DNA from: Paracoccaceae bacterium
Lineage (GTDB): Bacteria; Pseudomonadota; Alphaproteobacteria; Rhodobacterales; Rhodobacteraceae
Assembly: GCA_015487335.1 (NCBI GenBank)
Contig: WFPZ01000049.1
Location: 1 to 21,000, forward strand
Length of the DNA stretch: 21,000 nucleotides
Reading direction: 5' to 3'
The notes beneath the pieces are model-generated. The model did not search any database. It saw only the letters and a program-made list of their open reading frames with translations, and had not been told where the DNA came from. Positions 15,511 to 21,000 of the stretch are shown here, one piece after another (the stretch's first letter is position 1; the number at the start of each line of letters is the position of its first letter). A program made the position numbers and the translations under genes.

Positions 15511-17547
15511 TCAGTTGCTTGAAACGATTTCGGCCAGCGGCCACGAGCCGGGGCTTTCGCCGGCCACCTGCCGCATGGTCCGGGAAATTTCCTTCCAGCC
15601 CAGCGTCCGGGCGTGGTGCATCGGCCCGCCGCGCCAGCGGGGGAAGCCGTAGCCGTGGATCTGGACCATATCCACCTCGTCAAAGCCCGCCGCGATGCCT
15701 TCCTCGACGATCCGCGCCCCTTCGTTGACGAGCACCGCGATCAGCCGGGCGGTGATGTCTTCGGCCGAGAATTCGCGCCGCGCGATCCCGCGCTTGGCGG
15801 AATATTCCTCGATCAGCGCCTCCACCTCCGGGTCGCGCAGAGGTGTGCGGCTGCCCTCTTCGTAGCGGTACCAGCCCCTGCCGCTGCGCTGGCCCAGCCG
15901 GCCCATCTCGCACAGCATGTCCGAGATCGTCTCGTAGCGCTCGCCCGGATCACGGGTGGCGGCCTGGCGCTTGCGGTTGGCCCAGGCGATCTGCAGCCCG
16001 GCCATGTCCTGCATCTCGAAGGGGCCCATGGCGTAACCGAAGCCGCGCATCGCCGCGTCTATCTGGTGGGGCAGGGCGCCGTCGGCCAGCAGATATTCGG
16101 CCTCGCGGCGGTAGGCGGCCAGCATGCGGTTGCCGATGAAGCCGTCGCAGATGCCCGACAGCACCGGCACCTTTCCCAGCCGCCGGGCCAGCGCGAAGGC
16201 GGTGGAAAGCACCTCGGCCCCGGTCGCGGGCAGGCGCACCACCTCGACCAGTTTCATGACATGGGCGGGCGAGAAGAAGTGCAGCCCCAGACAGCGGCCG
16301 GGGGCGGGCAGGCCGGAGAATATCTCTTCGGGGTTCAGGTAGGAGGTGTTGGTGGCCAGGATGGCCGTGTCATCCAGCACCTCGGCGAGGCGCGCAAACA
16401 CCGCGCGCTTGGCGTCGAGATCCTCGAACACCGCCTCGATCGCCAGATCGGCCCCCGCGGCATCGGCGTGATCGGCCGATACATGCAGGGCGGCAAGCTG
16501 GCTTTCACGCTCGGCCGGGGAGATCCGGCCGCGCCCGAGCGCCCCGTCAAGCAGCCGCTCCACGCGTTCGCGGGCGGCCTGCGCGGCCTCTTCGTCGCGC
16601 TCGATCAGGGCCACCTCCAGCCCCGCGCCCAGGCAGGCCGTGGCAATGCCGGCACCCATCAGCCCGCCGCCGGCGACGGCCACCTTCCTCACCTCGCGCG
16701 GTGTGGCGCCGGCGATTGCCGCGGGCCGGGCCACGGCGCGTTCGGCGAAGAAGGCGTGCCGCAAGGCGCGGCTTTCGTCCGAGAGGCGCAGCTTCAGATG
16801 CAGCGCGCGCTCTTTTGCCTGGCCCTCGGCAAAGGGCAGGGCCGCCCATTGCAGCGCCTCGAAATTGTGCAATGGCGATTGCTGCCCCCTTGCGCGCTTC
16901 TCGATACGCTCCCGCGCCGCGCTCAGCGCTTCCGGCGAGGGCATCCTTGCCGTCCGCTGGCTGACCGGCACCGGGCGCGGGGGCAGATCGGCGATGAAGG
17001 CCTCGACGGCCTGGCGCAGATCATCGGAAACGACGGCATCGATCGCCCCCGATTCGGCCAGTGCCTCGGCGGTGAAGGTCTTGCCCAGGCAGGCCATCTC
17101 GATGGCCGTTTCCATGCCCAGCAGCCTTGGTGCGCGCTGCGACCCGCCGGCGCCGGGGATCAGCCCCACGTTCACTTCGGGCAGTCCGAAGCGGGTGCCG
17201 GGCAGGGCGATGCGCCAGGCGCAGGCCATGGCGATCTCGAAGCCCCCGCCCAGCACCTTGCCCTGCATCGCGGCGATGAAGGGGGTGCGGCTGGCCTCGA
17301 TGGCATTGACCACGTCAGGCAGGTGCGGGGGTTCGGGCGGGCGGTCGAATTCCGACATGTCGCCGCCGGCGATGAAGGTCTTGCCCGCGCACATGAGCAC
17401 CGCAAGGCGCGCGCCTTGCGCCTGCGCCACCGCCTCTTCCAGCCCCCGGCGCACGGCGGTGGAGGTGGCATTGACCGGCGGGTTGTCCACCGTCACCCAG
17501 GCAATGCCGTTCGTGATCTGCGTCCTCACCGGCGAGGGACTGGACAT
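15511..17547 (-). CDS. FadB/FadJ-like bifunctional enoyl-CoA hydratase / 3-hydroxyacyl-CoA dehydrogenase
   Basis: A 678-residue multifunctional beta-oxidation enzyme. The N-terminal hydratase has the oxyanion segment GKTFIAGGDMSEF, GGGFEIAMACAWRIA with Glu104, and LPEVNVGLIPGAGGSQR with Glu124. A Rossmann domain starts at about 287 with the GGGLMG loop (293-298), then ATNTSYLNPEEI and GLHFFSPAHVMKLVEVV with His423 and Glu435. Two C-terminal dehydrogenase domains follow, ending with GYGFPRWRGGPMHHA. In the phenylacetate pathway these activities correspond to PaaF (dehydroadipyl-CoA hydratase) and PaaH (3-hydroxyadipyl-CoA dehydrogenase), neither of which occurs separately here. The ATG at 17547 is chosen; a TTG further upstream at 17598 falls inside the operator. 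It is first in the minus-strand operon, 33 bp before dctP. Confidence 0.9.
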   Translation of the reverse strand: MSSPSPVRTQITNGIAWVTVDNPPVNATSTAVRRGLEEAVAQAQGARLAVLMCAGKTFIAGGDMSEFDRPPEPPHLPDVVNAIEASRTPFIAAMQGKVLGGGFEIAMACAWRIALPGTRFGLPEVNVGLIPGAGGSQRAPRLLGMETAIEMACLGKTFTAEALAESGAIDAVVSDDLRQAVEAFIADLPPRPVPVSQRTARMPSPEALSAARERIEKRARGQQSPLHNFEALQWAALPFAEGQAKERALHLKLRLSDESRALRHAFFAERAVARPAAIAGATPREVRKVAVAGGGLMGAGIATACLGAGLEVALIERDEEAAQAARERVERLLDGALGRGRISPAERESQLAALHVSADHADAAGADLAIEAVFEDLDAKRAVFARLAEVLDDTAILATNTSYLNPEEIFSGLPAPGRCLGLHFFSPAHVMKLVEVVRLPATGAEVLSTAFALARRLGKVPVLSGICDGFIGNRMLAAYRREAEYLLADGALPHQIDAAMRGFGYAMGPFEMQDMAGLQIAWANRKRQAATRDPGERYETISDMLCEMGRLGQRSGRGWYRYEEGSRTPLRDPEVEALIEEYSAKRGIARREFSAEDITARLIAVLVNEGARIVEEGIAAGFDEVDMVQIHGYGFPRWRGGPMHHARTLGWKEISRTMRQVAGESPGSWPLAEIVSSN

Positions 17548-17586
17548 GTCGCGCGTTTCCACTTCGGTTTCGAGAAGTCGGGGATA

Positions 17587-17615
17587 TTTATTGACCAACC
17601 GTTCGGTTTATGCAA
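17587..17615 (-). promoter_or_regulatory. Candidate promoter for the fadB-like/TRAP/paaZ/paaX operon
   Basis: On the minus strand TTGCAT (17610-17615) and AATAAA (17587-17592) are separated by 17 nt, an acceptable sigma-70-type pair. It would start transcription about 30 nt before the ATG at 17547. The spacer contains the dyad at 17597-17608. A matching plus-strand TTGACC is at 17591-17596, but I see no good -10 partner for it. Confidence 0.4.
17597..17608. promoter_or_regulatory. Candidate TetR/PaaR operator in the divergent promoter region
   Basis: AACCG-TT-CGGTT is a dyad with 5-bp arms and a 2-bp spacer, the ACCGnnCGGT form used by many TetR-family regulators of acyl-CoA and aromatic catabolism. 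It sits between the divergent fadB-like and paaG genes, in the spacer of the minus-strand promoter, so one bound protein could block both directions. The likely binder is the TetR protein encoded at 20199-20795. Confidence 0.55.
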
Positions 17616-17649
17616 GTGTTTTCACGACAGCAGGACAGACCGGCAGGAC

Positions 17650-18441
17650 ATGAGCGAGACGATACGTGCAAGGGACATGGGCGGGTGGGTGGAGATCACC
17701 CTCAACCGCCCTGAACGGCTGAACAGTTTCAACGACGAAATGCACCTGGCGCTGCGCGCGGCCCTGCAGAGCGCCCGCGACGAGGGCGCGCGTGCCGTGC
17801 TGCTGACAGGCGCGGGGCGGGGCTTTTGCGCCGGCCAGGATCTGGGGGAGCGCGACCCTTCGAAGATGGAGGGAAAGCCCGATCTGGGCCGCACCCTGAC
17901 CGAATTCTACAACCCGCTGGTGCGGCTGATCCGCTCTCTGGATTTTCCGGTGGTCTGTGCCGTCAATGGCGTGGCCGCGGGGGCGGGGGCCAACATCGCC
18001 CTGGCCTGCGATATCGTCCTTGCCGCCGAAAGCGCGAAGTTCATCCAGTCCTTCGCCAGGGTCGGGCTGGTGCCCGACGCCGGTGGCAGCTGGGCGCTGG
18101 CCCGGCTGCTGGGCGAGGCCCGCGCCAAGGCGCTTGCCCTCACGGCCGAGCCCCTGCCCGCCGCCACCGCCGCCCAATGGGGGCTGATCTGGAAGGCGGT
18201 GCCTGACGATGCGCTGATGGAGGAGGCCCGGGCCCTGACCGCGCGGCTTGCTCAGGGGCCGACGCTGGGGCTGGCGCTGACCAAGAAGGCCATTCAGGCG
18301 GCGGGCACGAACTCGCTGGACGAACATCTGGATCTGGAGGCCGAGTATCAGAGGATCTGCGGCGAAAGCCCCGATTATGCGGAAGGGGTCAGCGCCTTTC
18401 TGGAAAAGCGCGCGCCGAGGTTCACGGGGAGGGGTGAATGA
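17650..18441 (+). CDS. paaG: PaaG: 1,2-epoxyphenylacetyl-CoA isomerase
   Basis: A 263-residue crotonase-family enzyme, almost the length of E. coli PaaG (262). It shows the PaaG-type sequence TLNRPERLNSFNDEMHLALR (18-37), TGAGRGFCAGQDLGERDP (53-70), VNGVAAGAGANIALACDIV (105-123) and RVGLVPDAGGSWALARLLG, with the catalytic aspartate at Asp143 (E. coli Asp136). It converts the ring epoxide to oxepin-CoA, the substrate of PaaZ. It is the first gene of the divergent plus-strand operon. The Shine-Dalgarno before the ATG is poor, and the start is set by family alignment. The stop overlaps the paaI start (ATGA). Confidence 0.93.
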   Translation: MSETIRARDMGGWVEITLNRPERLNSFNDEMHLALRAALQSARDEGARAVLLTGAGRGFCAGQDLGERDPSKMEGKPDLGRTLTEFYNPLVRLIRSLDFPVVCAVNGVAAGAGANIALACDIVLAAESAKFIQSFARVGLVPDAGGSWALARLLGEARAKALALTAEPLPAATAAQWGLIWKAVPDDALMEEARALTARLAQGPTLGLALTKKAIQAAGTNSLDEHLDLEAEYQRICGESPDYAEGVSAFLEKRAPRFTGRGE

Positions 18442-18878
18442 GCATGACGCCGAAAGAACGCGCCGAGGCCGCGGCCAGGGCCATGTGGTCGGACGACCGC
18501 GCCTCGGCCTGGCTGGGGATGGAGCTGCTGGAGGTGGACGAAGGCCGCGCCACGCTGGCGCTGACGGTGGAACGGCACCACACCAACGGGCACGGCATCT
18601 GCCACGGCGGCATCACCTTCGCGCTGGCCGACAGCGCCTTTGCCTTTGCCTGCAACAGCCGCAACCAGGCCACCGTGGCCCAGCACAACATCATCAGCTA
18701 TCTTGCCCCGGCCCGGCTGGGCGACCGCCTTACCGCGCGTGCCGTCGAGCTGAGCCTGCAGGGGCGCAACGGAATTTACGACGTGCAGGTGACCAACCAG
18801 GATGGAACGCGAATCGCCGAGTTTCGCGGCTTTTCCCGCACCATCCGGGGGCACCTCTTCAATGAAGACGAAGGCTGA
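18438..18878 (+). CDS. paaI: PaaI: hotdog-fold acyl-CoA thioesterase of phenylacetate catabolism
   Basis: A 146-residue hotdog thioesterase. The motif HHTNGHGICHGGITFALADSAFAFACNS (47-74) is typical of PaaI, with the catalytic aspartate at Asp65 (E. coli Asp61). The C-terminal strand GIYDVQVTNQDGTRIAEFRG also matches. By family it hydrolyses dead-end or hydroxylated phenylacetyl-CoA esters to free CoA. It starts in an ATGA overlap with paaG and has a GGGGAGGGG ribosome site (18426-18434). paaK follows after 5 bp. Confidence 0.93.
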   Translation: MSMTPKERAEAAARAMWSDDRASAWLGMELLEVDEGRATLALTVERHHTNGHGICHGGITFALADSAFAFACNSRNQATVAQHNIISYLAPARLGDRLTARAVELSLQGRNGIYDVQVTNQDGTRIAEFRGFSRTIRGHLFNEDEG

Positions 18879-18883
18879 AACCC

Positions 18884-20194
18884 ATGGAAGACCTGACCCC
18901 CGACAAGCGAGATCTGGAGCCGATCGAGACCGCCTCGCGCGATGAAATCTCCGCCCTGCAGCTGGAGCGGCTGAAATGGTCCCTCCGGCATGCCTATGAA
19001 AACGTGCCCATGTATCGCCAGCGCTTCGACGAGGCCGGGGTGCACCCGGACGATCTCAAGACGCTTGCCGATCTGGCGAAGTTCCCCTTCACCTACAAGA
19101 ACGATCTGCGCGACAACTACCCCTTCGGCCTGTTCGCCGTCCCGCGCGAGCAGATCGTGCGCATCCATGCCTCCTCTGGCACCACCGGCAAGCCCACCGT
19201 GGTAGGCTATACCCGCCGCGATATCGACACCTGGGCCAATCTGATGGCCCGCAGCCTGCGCGCCTCCGGCACCCGGCCCGGCGACATCGTGCATGTGGCC
19301 TATGGCTACGGGCTGTTTACCGGCGGGCTTGGCGCCCATTACGGGGCCGAGCGGCTTGGCGCCACCGTGGTCCCCGTCTCCGGCGGCCAGACCGAGCGGC
19401 AGGTGACGCTGATCAACGATTTCCGCCCGCATACCATCATGGTGACGCCTTCCTACATGCTCAACATCCTCGAGCAGTTCCACAAGGCCGGGCTCGACCC
19501 GCATGAAAGCTCGCTGAAGGTGGGGATCTTCGGTGCCGAGCCCTGGACCAACGCCATGCGCCGCGAGATCGAGGAGGCCTTCGACATGCACGCGGTCGAC
19601 ATCTACGGCCTGTCCGAGATCATGGGCCCCGGCGTGGCCAACGAATGCGTGGAAACCAAGGACGGGCTTCACATCTGGGAAGATCATTTCTATCCCGAGA
19701 TCATCGACCCGGAAACCGGGGAGGTGTTGCCCGACGGCGAAATGGGAGAGCTGGTGTTCACCACGCTGACGAAGGAAGGCCTGCCGATGATCCGCTACCG
19801 CACGCGCGATCTCACCCGGCTGCTGCCGGGCACCGCGCGCTCGATGCGGCGGATGGAGAAGATCACCGGCCGCTCCGACGACATGATCATCCTGCGCGGG
19901 GTCAACGTGTTTCCCAGCCAGATCGAGGAACAGCTGATGGCCACCGGGGGGCTGGCGCCCCATTACCAGCTGGAGCTTTACCGCGCCGGCCGGCTGGACG
20001 CCATGCGCGTGCATGTGGAAGCCCTGCCGCATGCCGCGGACGACGCCAGCAAGGACGCCGCCGCGCGCATGCTCTACAAGCGGATCAAGGACATCGTCGG
20101 GGTCTCGACCGAGATCATCGTGGCCGATCCGGGCGGGGTGGCCCGTTCCGAGGGCAAGGCCCGGCGGGTCATCGACAACCGACCGAAGGAGTAG
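18884..20194 (+). CDS. paaK: PaaK: phenylacetate-CoA ligase
   Basis: A 436-residue adenylate-forming enzyme with the typical PaaK length. Motifs in order: the phosphate loop ASSGTTGKPTVVGYT (96-110), FGAEPWTNAMR (216-226), DIYGLSEIMGPG (239-250), EGLPMIRYRTRDLTRLLPG (298-316), ITGRSDDMIILRGVNVFPSQIE (327-348), and the C-terminal RSEGKARRVID with the reactive lysine Lys425. It makes phenylacetyl-CoA from phenylacetate, ATP and CoA, the committed step and the source of the inducer sensed by PaaX. It starts 5 bp after paaI. A TetR gene follows after 4 bp. Confidence 0.96.
   Translation: MEDLTPDKRDLEPIETASRDEISALQLERLKWSLRHAYENVPMYRQRFDEAGVHPDDLKTLADLAKFPFTYKNDLRDNYPFGLFAVPREQIVRIHASSGTTGKPTVVGYTRRDIDTWANLMARSLRASGTRPGDIVHVAYGYGLFTGGLGAHYGAERLGATVVPVSGGQTERQVTLINDFRPHTIMVTPSYMLNILEQFHKAGLDPHESSLKVGIFGAEPWTNAMRREIEEAFDMHAVDIYGLSEIMGPGVANECVETKDGLHIWEDHFYPEIIDPETGEVLPDGEMGELVFTTLTKEGLPMIRYRTRDLTRLLPGTARSMRRMEKITGRSDDMIILRGVNVFPSQIEEQLMATGGLAPHYQLELYRAGRLDAMRVHVEALPHAADDASKDAAARMLYKRIKDIVGVSTEIIVADPGGVARSEGKARRVIDNRPKE
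20186..20191 (+). promoter_or_regulatory. Shine-Dalgarno fixing a TTG start for the TetR gene
   Basis: AAGGAG ends 7 nt before TTG at 20199, overlapping the last codons of paaK. No ATG or GTG lies in this frame between the paaK stop and the helix-turn-helix, so TTG is the likely start. Confidence 0.6.
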
Positions 20195-20198
20195 GCCC

Positions 20199-20795
20199 TT
20201 GGCCCGGACAATCGCCAAAGATCACGACCTCAAGCGCGAACAGATCCTGAAATCCGCCGCCAAGGTCTTTGCCACCGAAGGGTTCGACCGGGCCTCCATG
20301 GCGCAGCTGGCCCGCGAGTGCGGCATCTCCAAGGCCAACATCTACCATTACTACGACAGCAAGGACGCCCTGCTGTTCGATATCCTCGATACCTATCTCA
20401 AGGCCCTGCGCGACCGCATCTGCGGCCTCGATCTGGCCGGGCTTTCCCCCGAAGAGCAGCTTCACCGCACGGTGGCCGAGATCCTCATGGCCTATCAGGG
20501 ATCGGACCATGAACATCAGGTGCAGGTGGGCGCCATGTCGGCCCTGCCCGAAGAGCAGCAGGCGCTCCTGCGCGCATACCAGCGCGATCTGGTGCGCCAC
20601 ATGAGCGACATCCTCCAGGCCATTGCGCCGGAGGTCTTCGATGGCGACCGGGCCAAGCTGAGGGCCGCCACCATGTCGGTCTTCGGGATGCTCAACTGGT
20701 ACTACATGTGGAATTCCGGCGCCGGGCGAAAGGCGCGCGAGGATTATGCCTCTCTGGTGGCCAATCTCACCCTGAAGGGGGTACGGGGCCTGTAG
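20199..20795 (+). CDS. paaR: TetR-family regulator, probable PaaR
   Basis: A 198-residue TetR-family repressor. From the TTG start it reads MARTIAKDHDLKREQILKSA. The DNA-binding helix-turn-helix is at about 34-53 (MAQLARECGISKANIYHYYD), followed by SKDALLFDILDTYL. The rest is an all-helical ligand-binding domain with a Trp/Tyr-rich helix (MLNWYYMWNSGAG). It is the last gene of the paaG-paaI-paaK operon. TetR regulators called PaaR control paa genes in some proteobacteria with phenylacetyl-CoA as ligand. That role is inferred here from position. The candidate operator is the dyad at 17597-17608. An upstream ATG in the same frame (20013) lies inside paaK and would add unrelated sequence. Confidence 0.85.
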   Translation: MARTIAKDHDLKREQILKSAAKVFATEGFDRASMAQLARECGISKANIYHYYDSKDALLFDILDTYLKALRDRICGLDLAGLSPEEQLHRTVAEILMAYQGSDHEHQVQVGAMSALPEEQQALLRAYQRDLVRHMSDILQAIAPEVFDGDRAKLRAATMSVFGMLNWYYMWNSGAGRKAREDYASLVANLTLKGVRGL

Positions 20796-20850
20796 GACCA
20801 ACGGGCCCTTGCCCCCGGCGCCGGCCCTTGCCGCCCTGCCGCGCCCGCTG

Positions 20851-21000
20851 CTACCGCTCGTAATCGATGACGATGCGATCGCTCAGGGGGTAGGACTGGC
20901 ACGACAGCACATAGCCCTTTTCCACCTCGTAATCCTCCAGCGCATGGTTGGCGACCATCTCCACCTCGCCTTCCACGACCCGGCACCGGCAGGTGGAACA
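20851..21000 (-). CDS. paaE: PaaE C-terminus (phenylacetyl-CoA epoxidase reductase), cut by window edge
   Basis: The last 49 codons and stop of a gene that begins beyond the window. The sequence CSTCRCRVVEGEVEM...GYVLSCQSYP...IVIDYE is the plant-type ferredoxin domain of PaaE. It shows three of the four [2Fe-2S] cysteines: CxxC, then a fourth after 29 residues. PaaE passes electrons from NADPH to the PaaA di-iron oxygenase. It converges on the TetR gene with a 55-bp gap, so a paaABCDE operon probably reads in from the right. I saw no convincing terminator in that gap. Confidence 0.93.
   Translation of the reverse strand, partial: CSTCRCRVVEGEVEMVANHALEDYEVEKGYVLSCQSYPLSDRIVIDYER

Noticed and set aside
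15511..17598. TTG at 17598 as the start of the fadB-like gene
   Set aside because: It lies inside the dyad operator and promoter and adds 17 residues with no family match; the ATG at 17547 fits better.
20013..20795. ATG at 20013 as the start of the TetR gene
   Set aside because: It overlaps paaK by about 180 bases and adds Arg/Pro-rich sequence; the TTG at 20199 has a proper ribosome site.
20796..20850. Possible bidirectional terminator between the TetR gene and paaE
   Set aside because: Only short GC palindromes (GGGCCC, GGCGCC) and a repeated GGCCCTTGCC are present, with no usable loop or T-run.

Overview
The window is a GC-rich (roughly 70 percent by eye), tightly packed chromosomal segment. 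Codon use and gene content suggest an alphaproteobacterium, most likely a Rhodobacteraceae-like organism; this is inferred from protein similarity and no rRNA or marker gene is present. I see no tRNA, rRNA, CRISPR array or intact insertion sequence.

Region 1 (2-7662, + strand) is the distal part of a complex-I-like operon: a NuoD-like subunit whose N-terminus is outside the window, then nuoH-, nuoJ-, nuoK-, nuoL-, nuoM- and nuoN-like genes. Most junctions are ATGA or one-base overlaps, so translation is probably coupled. This is not a standard respiratory complex I. The NuoD-like protein carries a Cys/His heavy-metal-binding domain and a His-rich linker. It has lost the HxxHG quinone-site histidines. 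NuoH has lost most of the E-channel acids and the arginine before PFDLP. NuoN has lost its TM5 glutamate, and NuoJ has a glutamate in its normally neutral third helix. NuoL, NuoM and NuoK keep their proton-pumping residues. The module therefore looks like a divergent, possibly metal-linked, ion-translocating complex. It is the best candidate here for an undescribed system.

Region 2 (7663-9562) holds one minus-strand gene encoding a CX5R protein phosphatase domain fused to an ADP-ribosylglycohydrolase. It is flanked by a convergent intergenic region with inverted repeats and, on its 5' side, by a striking imperfect palindrome of about 160 bp (9356-9516).

Region 3 (9563-21000) is a phenylacetate (paa) catabolic locus. 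The minus-strand operon runs fadB/fadJ-like beta-oxidation enzyme, TRAP transporter dctP-dctQ-dctM, paaZ, paaX. The divergent plus-strand operon runs paaG, paaI, paaK, and a TetR regulator (paaR-like, TTG start). At the right edge is the 3' end of paaE on the minus strand, so the ring-epoxidase operon (paaABCDE) probably lies just outside. A TetR-type dyad sits inside the divergent promoter region (17597-17608). Together these genes would take up an aromatic acid (TRAP), activate it to phenylacetyl-CoA (PaaK), epoxidise it (PaaABCDE), isomerise it to the oxepin (PaaG), open the ring (PaaZ), carry out beta-oxidation (FadB-like) and rescue stalled thioesters (PaaI). PaaX and the TetR protein would provide two layers of control.
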